From: Ipomoea triloba
Taxonomy: Eukaryota > Streptophyta > Magnoliopsida > Solanales > Convolvulaceae
Assembly: GCF_003576645.1 (NCBI RefSeq)
Contig: NC_044925.1
Location: 3,064,857 to 3,128,856, forward strand
DNA: 64,000 nt
Reading direction: 5' to 3'
Positions within the stretch are counted from its first letter, which is position 1, and each line of letters begins with the position of its first letter. Shown here in pieces: positions 13,817 through 23,815 of the stretch. The notes below the pieces were generated by a model. It had not been told where the DNA came from. It did not search any database and saw only the letters and a list, made by a program, of their open reading frames with translations. Position numbers and translations under genes: made by a program.

Positions 13817-16676
13817 TCATTCTTATTTCATTAAGTCAAGCATTAAATAAAAACAAATATTTTAGAGTACTTACAAATTCTTGAGATTTTTTAAATTTGC
13901 ATATGATGTTGGAATCTCGCCAAAAAAATTGTTCGAATACAAACTTCTATAACAAATACAACAGAGATCACAACTCAACATATGCATATCTTAACTACTT
14001 TGTATTAATTATTAAGAATCAAACGTAATAATAGTATATATTATTTCATGCAGGATACTTACAATGATGTTAAATTTGTAAGGTTTCCGATTATTTCTGG
14101 TAATTTACCATCCAAATTCCGATATGCAATATCACTACAACAGAGTTGCAGGAAAATCAATAGTAATCAAATGATTTACACAATTAGCTAATAATTGGAT
14201 TAAGTAGAAAATTGGATCATTAGTTCATAGTTCAAGACAAAGTTAGGAAAAACAGTACAAACAAATTGAAGATTATGATAAGAAAAAGAGTTGTTTTTTT
14301 TTTTAAAGAAAATATTAACGAGATACAAATATATAGTAACAATCCCTAACTATATATATATTCTCCCTAAAATTAGTAATAATCCCTCATAACTATATAT
14401 TTTCACCCTTATTTGATATGTTGGTTCAATTAAAAAGATTTCACTATCTGACTGAAGCTATTCCATATATTTTTTTAAATATTTAATTTAGTGTTACTAG
14501 ATACAGAACTGTTAAGGAAAATAACCAAAATATTTAAGTCCTACTTATGTTACTATCATTAGCTTGATATTATAATTATAATATTTGTAAACTGTTATTT
14601 TTTGCATTTATTTTGATTCCAACATATAAGCAACAATTTGTTGGAGAAGGAAAGTAACTTGAAATACCTATTTTGTCTTTATTTTTAACGGTCCAAAAAC
14701 TCATTTAACAAATAGGGGAAATAATTGAGAGAACAAATGTAAATATATACATGAATAAATCAAGAAAAACAAAGCTATAAACATATAATTTAAGGGGAAA
14801 AGTGTCGGTTTCCCTATATTTATTCTCATTTGTCCTTGATTAGCATCACTAAAATCAACCTCTCATCACGAAGAAGATATTTTGAATTGATACAACCCTC
14901 AATCTTGCTAGATCTCCCGATGAATAGTTATGGTTCATAGATTCTTTTTTTAAAGAAAAATTAAATATGATTTATTTTTAATTAAATAATTATAATAACA
15001 TTAGAAATTATGACTCTGTTTGGCAAATGAATGGCTAGTTGAAATATGAAAAGTTAGTAGCTGAAGTTAAAAGTTGGAAACTTGGATGTGTACTAGTTAT
15101 AAAGCAATCTAAAAATGTCAATAGGCCACATCCACTAGGATTCTGTTTGGCAGAGTTTATTTAAGAGTTTATAGTTTATTTTAAACTACTAATAAGCTAT
15201 AAGCTCTGTTTGGTAATGTTCTGAACGCAGGTAGCGTTTCAAAATAAGCTAGTAGCTTCCTAACTTTTTTTCCATCTTTAATCTTATTATTTTAAAGAAA
15301 TGACATCATTTACACTTTCTAATTAAAACCTTTTTGGCTAAACCTTTTTAACTTTTTTTCTTCAATATGTTTAGTTGTAATTTCAATTTCACATTTTTGT
15401 TTGAACATTAATTTTTGTATGAATTCATCTTATGAATTAAAAACATTTTGTTATATATACTTTATATGTTTTCAAATATATGCTCTTACTTTATATTTTA
15501 TTAAAATATATTGATTTCACTATTTTATTTTTAAATATATAAACAAACCTATTTAAATTTGAACTATTTAAATTGTATGAATATGTCCTTTTTAGTTTTT
15601 TTTACATTTATCAGCTTATCAAAAAGCTAATTTTACCAAACACTTTTAAGCATAACAGTTAGCTTAACATCTCTTCATATTTCAGCTTCGAGCTTATAGC
15701 TTTTCAGTTTTCAGCTACCTTTTCAGCTAGATTTGCCAAACATAGCCTAGGAGTTGAACGTGTAATCTTATGGTTAATATCTTTGACCAATTTAATTAGT
15801 CAGGGTTGCTTCCAATTTAAACTATTCCTTACAAGTAAGGAGAGGAAAAAAACATTGTGAAATGCCCTTTATCAATTTATTTATTTATTTTGAAAGAGTG
15901 AAATGCATGTCCTTTAAAGTTGAAGATAATTATGAAAATGTTATCTATTTTATTCTTTTTATATTTCTCAAACTCAATGGTGCAGCCAATAAATCGTTCT
16001 CGTTAAGAATGAAACTTGTGATCTTATGGTCATAAACTCAATACCCTAACCAACTTGACTAAACTTATCACTCCTCCCATTCATTTTGCTAACCAAATGC
16101 ATGTAAACAAGAAAAATCGTAAGAATTATTTGAAATATATAAAAATATAAAATGAATATACTACATTTCTGTCACCCGGCAAACATCCTTATCGAGACTG
16201 CAATCGCAAGTAACTGTATCTGGACTTTGAATTTTACAAATCGAGCTAGAAGTCCTCGTCTCACATCGAAGCAATTTAGTAATGGCACTCTCTGACATAT
16301 GTGAGAGAGAAACAAAATAAATAAATAAATAATCAATACATAACGATTTTAATTTATCAATTTTACCAATATCAAATAATTTCTCAATAATTTAATTCTG
16401 CAAGGGTATATATCCCTTTGACAAATTAAAAAAATATTCCAAAAATATATGACATGATCGGTGTGTGTAATCTAAAGAAAAAGAATATTTATGGGCACTT
16501 AATTACCTACCATCTTCGGTGCCAAGAGGTTTGACTTGTTTGTCAGCAAGGTTGAGTATCTCAGTGCAGATTTTTGAAATAGGTCCTCTTGTTGTTACAG
16601 TTCCTTCTCCCATGGTTAGTTGAGAGTTGAGAGCGAAGAGCAGCAACAAAAATAGGAATAATATCACCTTTTCCAT
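3327..16676 (-). CDS. LRR-malectin receptor-like (pseudo)kinase, gene 1, complete
   Basis: Plasma-membrane receptor of the LRR-VIII-2 layout; ligand unknown. Start ATG at 16676 gives a signal peptide (MEKVILFLFLLLLFAL). Exons (high to low): 16676-16511, 16291-16165, 14134-14063, 13946-13875, 13686-13618, 13424-13353, 13251-13180, 12814-12743, 10176-10105, 8629-8558, 8414-8343, 8251-8180, 8030-7956, 7870-7796, 7673-7602, 7449-7381, 7194-7129, 6709-6638, 6524-6492, 6370-6315, 6138-5768, 5382-5199, 5075-4956, 4851-4742, 4585-4378, 4271-4055, 3930-3774, 3674-3327. The sum is 3243 bases, 1080 aa, with all junctions in phase and no stop. The kinase has HGN for HRD (about residue 877), DFR for DFG (about 897) and VAVE for VAVK (about 783), so catalysis is unlikely; APE, DVYSFG and QRPTM remain. 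Exons were set by eye from splice sites and paralogue comparison; small border errors are possible. Confidence 0.9.
4956..6370 (-). other. Gene 1 malectin domain and transmembrane exons
   Basis: The malectin domain starts at [11 protein letters not shown] and includes [25 protein letters not shown] and RVFNVDIQ in the large exon 6138-5768. It continues in 5382-5199 ([31 protein letters not shown]). Exon 5075-4956 carries the only membrane helix, [19 protein letters not shown], with KM at its cytoplasmic edge. Malectin folds bind carbohydrate in animals; in plant receptors this is presumed but not shown here. Confidence 0.85.
5428..5480. repeat. (ATA)n microsatellite in gene 1 intron
   Basis: Near-perfect ATA/AAT trinucleotide run with one interruption, inside the intron between the two malectin exons of gene 1. 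Gene 2 lacks it at the matching place. Confidence 0.9.
7286..7331. repeat. (TA)n microsatellite in gene 1 intron
   Basis: Uninterrupted TA dinucleotide run. Gene 2 has only a short TG/TA run at the matching intron (about 34872-34895), so the expansion is paralogue-specific. Confidence 0.9.
8127..8175. repeat. (TG)n/(TA)n microsatellite in gene 1 intron
   Basis: A short GT run turning into a TA run just downstream of an LRR exon donor. The matching position in gene 2 (35699-35750) also has a long TA run, and there an element (35751-36714) has inserted next to it. Confidence 0.85.
8844..9354. mobile_element. hAT-type non-autonomous transposon in gene 1 intron
   Basis: Terminal inverted repeats CAGTGGCGGAG / CTCCGCCACTG bound 8852-9346 (495 bp). 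The 8-bp target duplication CTCAATTG lies at 8844-8851 and 9347-9354, which is the hAT hallmark. The matching intron of gene 2 (about 37500) has the flanking sequence without this insert, so it came after the two genes split. No transposase remains. Confidence 0.88.
10521..12043 (-). mobile_element. Non-autonomous Helitron in gene 1 intron
   Basis: On the minus strand the element begins TCTACTATACTAATAAGAG at 12043, preceded by A, and ends CTAG at 10521, followed by T. About 10 bases before the end is the small hairpin CGCGC-att-GCGCG (10532-10544). TC start, CTRR end, near-terminal hairpin and A/T insertion are the Helitron signature; no target duplication is made. It holds internal partial duplications (11140-11220 with 11325-11405; 11260-11330 with 11700-11770). 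No Rep/helicase coding remains. Confidence 0.75.
12298..12350 (-). pseudogene. Decayed LRR exon inside gene 1 intron
   Basis: Minus-strand reading gives HLFDNLFSSLIPTQLS, matching the start of neighbouring LRR exons. The acceptor CAG has become CAA and the second half of the repeat and the donor are lost. It lies between functional exons 12814-12743 and 10176-10105, so gene 1 once had one more LRR. Confidence 0.7.
13729..13812. repeat. Long (TA)n microsatellite with one N
   Basis: TA run just upstream (on the plus strand) of the gene 1 LRR exon 13946-13875, with an N at 13745. The true length is probably unknown; the N marks an assembly uncertainty. Confidence 0.9.
15138..15748. mobile_element. 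Tourist/PIF-like MITE in the large gene 1 intron
   Basis: Left end GGATTCTGTTTGGCAGAG and right end GCCAAACATAGCC form an inverted pair of the TGTTTGG class. The inside is rich in AGCTTATAGCTT-type motifs. A related element sits at 38511-39154 in a different intron of gene 2, so the two are separate insertions. Possible 3-bp duplication CTA. Confidence 0.6.
16165..16676 (-). other. Gene 1 signal peptide and N-cap exons
   Basis: Exon 1 encodes the hydrophobic signal peptide; an alternative in-frame ATG (MGEG) about 20 codons on would lose it, so the first ATG is chosen. Exon 2 encodes KLLRCETRT then [18 protein letters not shown], the cysteine-containing N-cap that precedes the first LRR in this family. 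Confidence 0.85.
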
Positions 16677-16740
16677 GTCTCAATAATTCTCTGATATGAT
16701 TTGTTTGATATCTGTTTGAGTCCACAGCCTATCCCCTCCT

Positions 16741-16756
16741 ATTTATTTATATAATT
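16741..16756 (-). promoter_or_regulatory. TATA box of gene 1
   Basis: On the minus strand TATATAAATAAATAGG lies about 70 bases upstream of the start codon, followed by the GGGATAGGCTGTG stretch that also follows the TATA box of gene 2. Conservation between paralogues supports a core promoter. Confidence 0.65.
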
Positions 16757-18461
16757 TAAACAAGTGGCAAAAAGACGCATTCCACATTTAAACCAAAAGG
16801 TACGTGTACTTAACGAATTAAACCCTAATTAGAACGAACTTTTAAACTCCTACTTTCACACTAGTCTATTTGAAATTTTAAACTAAAACAATTATGTTTA
16901 TTGTTTCATTTTTAGTGCGTTTAGTACGTGGTATGGCCCAACTGATCGAGAGACTCCCGATTAGATTAAAACCACTCTTATTTATTTGATGCTCCCTGGC
17001 CTGTCTCCCTCTATCATAGTATCATATACTATACCACCTGAGAGACTCCGATCCCGATTAGATTAAAAGCACCCTTATTTATTTGATGCTCCTTGTCTCC
17101 CTCTATCATAGTATCAACTGGGAGACCTTACACCAAGTATATATTGATGATCAACAACATATATGCAATTTTATTTTTACTGTGTTTAATTTTATTCTAA
17201 AATATTATTATGGATTTCTTTAATTATGATTTTGGATGTTATTTCATCGTTTTATGAATGTTATGAATTAAATATTTTCTAAATTTGTTTGATGGATTGA
17301 ATTGTAGGTTCTATTTTTTTTTTACTCTAATATTATATATATATAATTTTATTTTTTTAATTTGTTTGAGAGTTATTTTATTTTTTTAATTTGTTTGAGA
17401 GTATGTATTAGATAAATCTTATTATGTAACCTTAGCCAGTAAAGGATCACAAGAAGATAAATTAATCTAGATTGCCGATAACTTAAGCCAAGAAGGTCAA
17501 TATGTCACTTTCATTGACCAACCCTAAAAAAGTGGAGCCCAATTGTAAACTAAAATTAATAGAACTTATGAACTTATAAAATAAACTAAAATTGCAAGAG
17601 GGGTGCTTGACTGGTGTACGCCGATACCTGAAGCTGAGTTACAAATTTTTGAATAAGTTTTTTCATCTCAGTACCACTGTCTGCGAAAGATAAAAATGTT
17701 TTGATATTTCACGGATGGAAATTCGAGTTAAAAATGATCTTTTGCAGATGGTGATCTCTCATAGCATTGATCTTTCGCGGTTGAGAAGTGATCTTTCGTA
17801 GCTCTGAGTCACTTCTCACAAGCGATCTTCCGCACGTAACTGGAGTGACCTCTTGCAGAGTCAATTTACTTCCACTAAGTTCGTTCAGGAGACTAACTCT
17901 TTGCATTATGGAATTAATTTTAGATTAATCCAATCATTATTTCAGACTTAATTTTCTTGTTAATTAGTTGACTTTTAGTGGAGAGTTAATTTTCTGCTAG
18001 TGGATGGAGGTTACACCATGGTTACTAAACCATATATATATGAATGCCATGATTAATGCTATTAATCCTCTCCTCCACTAAATATTTTTCAGGTTGAGCA
18101 GCTGATTTTGTACAGCAGTACAACAACACAACCAAAGAAATTTGTTTTCTCCTTCGAAACTCTGCTCTTCCTTCTTTCTAACCACCTGTATTCATCCCGC
18201 GTTCTCGTTCGCCGGGTTCTAAGTTTTAGTGCTCAAACATTAGAACTATAGTACATTTTATTCTGAGAAACCTAGCTAGACCGTAATGCTCCTAGCACCC
18301 TGGGAAGCGATAAATAAGATTTTAACAAAAGAGTGTAACTCGACTCGTGCTTCCACCTACCCAAAAAATCTATTCTCGTTCGTCCCTTTTGTTTTTCTAG
18401 ATTTTAACGTTTTGTAGATTATTTTTTCTCTATTTTTTGGGAAATTCGAAGCTATCTCCTA
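16757..18461. other. Upstream region of gene 1, no gene seen
   Basis: The near part holds a local duplication (about 16945-17000 with 17035-17120). The part at 17408-17530 matches 784-905. The segment from about 17590 to 18460 has no counterpart in the other upstream flanks and looks like an inserted, decayed element (possibly an LTR fragment, with GCGATAAATAAGATTTT), which I cannot classify. Confidence 0.4.
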
Positions 18462-18868
18462 CCTGGGATACTTTTGTATTATTCCACACAAATGAAACTT
18501 TATAGCTTTACAGACTGTATTCCACACAAATTAAAGCTTAGCTTTTTGCAGTCTAATTGCATGCATGCATAGCTTCTCAATAATTGCATCACTAGAATGC
18601 AAGTGTGCTTTCGATCTTTGGCCTACAACAGCGACATGGCCTTAATTATTAAGCCCTGAAATTCTAATTCTATATCTTTACTAATAAGAATAAGATTTAT
18701 AAGTGTGACACCGTACCGTATCTCGGACGGCCGGGGTCAGATCAGGTAAATACACAAATGTAATATTTATACTAAAAATATAATACTAATTAAAAATAAA
18801 ATATTTTTTACTTCTAAGGAAAATTGTAATACTTTTGAGAACAAATATATTACTTTTACATTTTGATG
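18462..18868 (-). repeat. Paralogue upstream block, copy 2 (RY-repeat block)
   Basis: Aligns with 1415-1842: GGGATACTTTTGTATTATT, CAGACTGTATTCCACAC, TTGCATGCATGCATAGCTTC, then the ACAAATGTAATATTTATA segment. The homology stops sharply at 18868, which marks the left edge of the transposon block that separates genes 1 and 2. Confidence 0.65.
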
Positions 18869-19818
18869 CTTTTTATTTTCTTCTTTTCTTCTAAATGTGA
18901 CGTGTAGCAAAAATGAGTGATGGTGAGTGTAGGGTGTGAAATGTCGTTCCGCTGAGAGTTGGGAGTTATGGCACGCAATGTGCAATTACAAATCTAGGGT
19001 TCAACCATAGGTCAAAATCGAGTTCAAAATGCTCAAAACGAGCTTAAATAATAACAGAGCATGGGCGAAACGGGCACTGACACGCCCGTGTCAGTGCCCA
19101 TTTCTTTTTGGCGGAATTACAGTGCATTCTCACTGTGTAAGCAAAATTCTGTGACTCTTCTTTGACTTCTACGCTATTTTTCACCCTCAAAAACACTTCA
19201 TTAGCCTTTGTGGTCTTCACCAAAGTTGTAACCCTTCAAGTTGGCTTTCCAATGGCGCAAGAATCACTTTGGACATTCCTAGCTAAGATATGGTTAAAAT
19301 ACCGAACAGTGACAGATTTGGACGAAATCTATAAGTTTGGACGATTTTGACCCCTTTCTCTTCCTTTTTAAGCTTTAATATCTTCATGATAATTGTAGGC
19401 CTTTGAGTCTTCATTCCAATGGAATAAGAATCACTCAATTTGGATATTTATAGGTCGAGATATCGTCCAATGACTAAGATGTTGACGTGCAGAAATTTCA
19501 ACACCTTGACCTTTTACTTCTCTTTTGTTTTAGCTTGTCCAAATTATCAATACCATTGAAAATACACTCTTAGGCTCCCTTTGAAGTGTTGCATCCATCT
19601 CCATAGCTTCTCCTTGACTCCCATTGACTCCAAATGCATCCAAAATGTTCCTTTTGACTCTAGTTCCCTTCAAAATGCCTGAAAATATTCATCTTTGCTT
19701 CCAAATCCAAAATCCTTGCAAAACAACACAATTTAGTCATACTCTCATTAAATTTGAAATGATCAATAAGCAAAATGACTTAGTGAACTGGCATAAATAT
19801 AAACTGTATTTGGCTTTA
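18869..19818. other. Unclassified repeat-like DNA before the large LTR
   Basis: Contains a short perfect palindrome around 19076-19100 (GGGCACTGACACG / CGTGTCAGTGCCC). No coding sequence is convincing. It and 25325-25558 are the two halves of the site into which the LTR inserted, so they probably belong to one older element. Confidence 0.4.
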
Positions 19819-20469
19819 GTAGATGTAACACCCCAATTTCCACATCTTGGATTTATTACAAAATCCCTAATAAAACAATACATTGCGGAAGCATCTAACC
19901 AGCAGAAAACTGGGTGTTACCGCCACGCTTAGGTATCTCTCCTATACCCAGACGCTAAGGCTAAACTTACAACCTCAAATAACTATGTCAACATACAAAA
20001 GTGTACATTTGGAACTAATCCTTCCAAGGTGTCTAACCTAGGATAGAGTAGTCTTCAACCTCGACTCCCATCCTGTTCAGAGCTCATCGGCCACAGGGGC
20101 CCACGCTAGACTACATCTAATAAAGGACACAATGAAGTGTAGTTAGCGCGACGGCTAAGTAAGGAAGTCCATTGTCACTCAAAAGTAAACAAAGGTTTCG
20201 AAAAACATAATTCTCAGAAAACTGTAGCTTTTCCCATAAGTTGAAAATCTACCTGTAACCAGGTTATCAATAAAAGAAAGTATAGCAGAGTATACGAGTT
20301 AAATCATGTAAAGTTTTCTCAGTTAAATACAATGGCATAACTGCTGCTCAAATCATTTTCATGTCCTCTCAGACAAGTTTGCAAAACTTTCATTTCCGAG
20401 AATTCCATTATTTAAATCCAAGTAGAGAGTTCAACCAACACACACTTACTAATTTCATAACTCCCTCTC

Positions 20470-21492
20470 TTCTCAGCGAATAGACTTCGCTCTGCAGTAT
20501 GAATTAATCATACAAACCTCTCCTCTCAGCGAATAGACTTCGCTCTGCAGTATGAATTAATCATACAAACCTCTCCTCTCAGCGAATAGACTTCGCTCTG
20601 CAGTATGAATCAATCATACAAAATCTCACACATCACTCAGCGAATAGACTTCGCTCTGCAGTATGAATCAATCATACAAAATCTCACACATCACTCAGCG
20701 AATAGACTTCGCTCTGCAGTATGAATCAATCATACAAAATCTCACACATCACTCAGCGAATAGACTTCGCTCTGCAGTATGAATCAATCATACAAAATCT
20801 CACACATCACTCAGCGAATAGACTTCGCTCTGCAGTATGAATCAATCATACAAAATCTCACACATCACTCAGCGAATAGACTTCGCTCTGCAGTATGAAT
20901 CAATCATACAAAATCTCACACATCACTCAGCGAATAGACTTCGCTCTGCAGTATGAATCAATCATACAAAATCTCACACATCACTCAGCGAATAGACTTC
21001 GCTCTGCAGTATGAATCAATCATACAAAATCTCACACATCACTCAGCGAATAGACTTCGCTCTGCAGTATGAATCAATCATACAAAATCTCACACATCAC
21101 TCAGCGAATAGACTTCGCTCTGCAGTATGAATCAATCATACAAAATCTCACACATCACTCAGCGAATAGACTTCGCTCTGCAGTATGAATCAATCATACA
21201 AAATCTCACACATCACTCAGCGAATAGACTTCGCTCTGCAGTATGAATCAATCATACAAAATCTCACACATCACTCAGCGAATAGACTTCGCTCTGCAGT
21301 ATGAATCAATCATACAAAATCTCACACATCACTCAGCGAATAGACTTCGCTCTGCAGTATGAATCAATCATACAAAATCTCACACATCACTCAGCGAATA
21401 GACTTCGCTCTGCAGTATGAATTAATCATACAAATCTCAGTTTCTCTCCTCTCAGCGAATAGACTTCGCTCTGCAGTATGAATTAATCATAC
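20470..21492 (+). repeat. 58-bp tandem array of double hairpins
   Basis: Eighteen copies of the core GCGAATAGACTTCGC (C of CGAAT at 20477, 20530, 20583, then every 58 bases from 20641 to 21395, then 21456). The first ones are spaced 53 bases. Each unit holds two short perfect hairpins: GCGAA-tagac-TTCGC and GTATGA-atcaa-TCATAC. Two further copies lie at about 23205 and 23268, beyond the nested LTR, so one array of about 20 was split. Confidence 0.95.
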
Positions 21493-23181
21493 TGATAAGT
21501 GCAAAAGATGCCACGGTTGTAAGGTCGTTCTAGGGCCACGTTGCGCGTAATCGGTAGTCTTTATGCTTGTTTTGGACTCGAATTACATTAATATGCTTGA
21601 TATTGCCATTGGATCCCGTTTCACACTTGGTTAATCATTTTGTAGGTAAAAAGGATGGGCAAAAAGGCAGAAAACGGCTAGATTTCAGAGAATGATACAC
21701 GAGCCGAAAATTGGAAGCAAAGGACCGGCCGGACGCGCTTAGGACGCGCGTCCGTCCAGGCGTCCACGTCCCAGATCCGCGAAGTGCAAAGCAGTCCCTT
21801 GCGGACGCCTGCTGGACGCCACCGGACGCTCCGCGTCCGAAAATCAGCTCTCTGAAGTTTTGAGATGTCTGCTTAGGACGCCTGCTGGACGCCACCGGAC
21901 GCCTCGCGTCCGAAAAATCGCCCTCTGAAGTTGCAATGTCTGCTTAGGACGCGCAGCGGACGCACATCGGACGCCGCGTCCGATCCCGAGATCCCGCGCC
22001 GAAGATTTGAAGCAGCGCGCACAGAATCCCGCTGGACGCGCAGCGGATGCGCGTCCAGTCGGGCGTCCACTACGTCTATCTTTGGCGGTTGGCGCGATTT
22101 AAATAGGGAATTGGGGCATTTTTCAAAGGGATCCCATTCATTTTTCCAGATTAGCTTAGCCTAAAATTTCTCTCTCTAAAATTAGGTTGAAATTCTCTCC
22201 CAATTCACTTCAATTCCATTCATATTTCCATTCAACTAGCTAGATTTGGAGAAGATTGTGGACATCAACTTGCAATTGATAGAGATTTTGTAGAAGAATT
22301 CCATTTGCAATCAAGTAATCTTTCAATTTCTTCTATTGTTCTTCCATTTCTATTTTGTGATTTGCTTTATTGTTTTGTTTAGTGATTTGATTTTAAATTT
22401 TGTCTTTGATCTTGAATTGCACTTTGTTTTTGAATCTAGTTCTCTCTCTTGTGAACATTTGCAATGATGATTTTGATTTTTGGAATGATTGGCTAAAACT
22501 TCTTGTGGTTTGGATCATTTGAGCTTGTATATATCTCTTGAATGCTAAATGTCTTGAAGTAAGGTTTGAATGATGCTTAATGGATGCTTGATAGTGTTTT
22601 GGAGTGTTAGTGTGGACTCTAGGCTAACTTGGCCGGTTGCCTTAGGGAATTAGGGTAGAATCACTCACTTACGAGAGTAGGTAGTGTGTTAGACCTCTCC
22701 AACCACTTTTCTTTCCCACCTTTGAGAGAAGGGGGATTAGAAGACAAATAGAGCACACAAGGTGTTTGCTAGCATGCCTCTTTGAACTTAGGAGTTATGA
22801 GAATGACACTAGTGTGTAGAACGGAGTCCTTTGACCATGAGAATGGCTTAGGTGTTTGTGTTTTTGTCTCAAGTATGTCCCTTAAATATTGCCACACCGA
22901 AAACCTATAGGAGATCAAGAGTTTATGTACTTGTTAGATTGATCCGAACCCTCCTTCCAAATAGATTGTTCTTGCTCTTTTACCTTAGTTTGTCTACCTT
23001 AGCATGCCTTACACCCCTACCTTTTTAGGATTAGCTTTCGAAAACGAGGAACTCTTGTGACTACTCCCTTGTCTACCAACTCCTTTTCTACCATTCCTTG
23101 AGACCGACACTCGGGAACTTCTTCCCGTTTTATTCACCTACACTCTTTCCACCTCCCGCTAAAACACAACTTATCACATAC
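21488..23181 (+). mobile_element. Nested solo LTR with CpG-rich repeats
   Basis: Starts TGATAAGTG (21493) and ends AACTTATCA (23176), flanked by the 5-bp duplication CATAC (21488-21492, 23177-23181). It is inserted in the AATCATAC part of a 58-bp unit. It contains a GC-rich zone at about 21725-22075 of imperfect 74-78 bp repeats (GGACGC / CGCGTCC). The rest is AT-rich. No coding or primer-binding site is seen. Confidence 0.85.
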
Positions 23182-23194
23182 AGATCTCAGTTTC

Positions 23195-23310
23195 TCTCCT
23201 CCCAGCGAATAGACTTCGCTCTGCAGTATGAATTAAACATACAGATCTCAGTTTCTCTCCTCTCAGCGAATAGACTTCGCTCTGCAGTATGAATTAATCA
23301 TACAAACCTC
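23195..23310 (+). repeat. Last two copies of the split 58-bp array
   Basis: Two units with the core CAGCGAATAGACTTCGC at about 23205 and 23268, of the CAGTTTCTCTCCT subtype that also ends the main array at 21456. They show that the nested LTR split a continuous array. Confidence 0.9.
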
Positions 23311-23564
23311 GGGCCGCGGCACTCATGCCTCCCGCAGGTCAAACATTACACTAACTTCCGGGCCCCGGCTCACAAGCCTCCCAAGAAGTTAGTGTCTGCA
23401 ACAACATTATCCAGAAATTAAGATTTTCAAAACATTCTTTCTTTCCTTGGGTTTAATTAGTTTATTCGCACAATGACTCAAACGATCATTCTTATCCAAA
23501 TATGTTTCCAAAATACACATATTTGTTAACGACTTTTCGTTATGAAATTCCAAGTGACAAGAGT

Positions 23565-23815
23565 TACACTTATTTCTTAAAAACACGATTTTTCTTCCAA
23601 ATTGGTTACACTTATTTCTTAAAAACACGATTTTTCTTCCAAATTGATTGTGACAATTTCTTAAAAACACGATTTTTCTTCCAAATTGATTGTGACATTC
23701 CAAAATTTCGCTAATTTTTCTTCCAAATTGATTGTGACATTCCAAAATTTCGCTACTATTTTTTCCAAATTGATTGTGACATTCCAAAATTTCGCTACTA
23801 TTTTTGTTACAAAAT
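23565..23815 (+). repeat. Drifting 42-bp tandem array
   Basis: The phrase CACGATTTTTCTTCC recurs at 23584, 23626 and 23668, and ATTGATTGTG at 23643, 23685, 23727 and 23769: always 42 bases apart. Neighbouring units share one half while the other half changes, so the unit gradually turns into another. The minus strand is open with a 14-residue repeat, but this follows from the period being a multiple of three. Confidence 0.9.

Larger units (their letters stand above)
6492..14134 (-). other. Gene 1 leucine-rich repeat exon series
   Basis: Sixteen LRR exons of 66-75 bases plus a 33-base linker exon. Each starts by completing a Leu or Ile codon and ends after two bases of the next one, so any exon can be lost or doubled without shifting frame. 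Typical unit: LDLSENSFGGPIPPQLASL then KNLTTL, a plant-type LxxNxLxGxIP repeat. The neighbouring exons 13424-13353 and 13251-13180 are almost the same, with similar introns, which marks recent exon duplication. Confidence 0.9.

Noticed and set aside
13603..13884. IYIYIYI-type ORFs here and at 35555-35826 and 36595-36929
   Set aside because: Translations of (TA)n microsatellites. The short true coding piece here is on the other strand (gene 1 exon 13686-13618).
19624..19932. 102-codon plus-strand ORF
   Set aside because: It crosses the LTR insertion border at 19824, so its second half is transposon sequence.
20470..21492. CRISPR-like look of the regular 58-bp array
   Set aside because: The units are contiguous without unique spacers, lie in a plant LTR, and no cas genes exist here.
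21635..22164. Overlapping ORFs in the GGACGC zone
   Set aside because: Open in both strands because the repeats are GC-rich and stop-poor; no domain.
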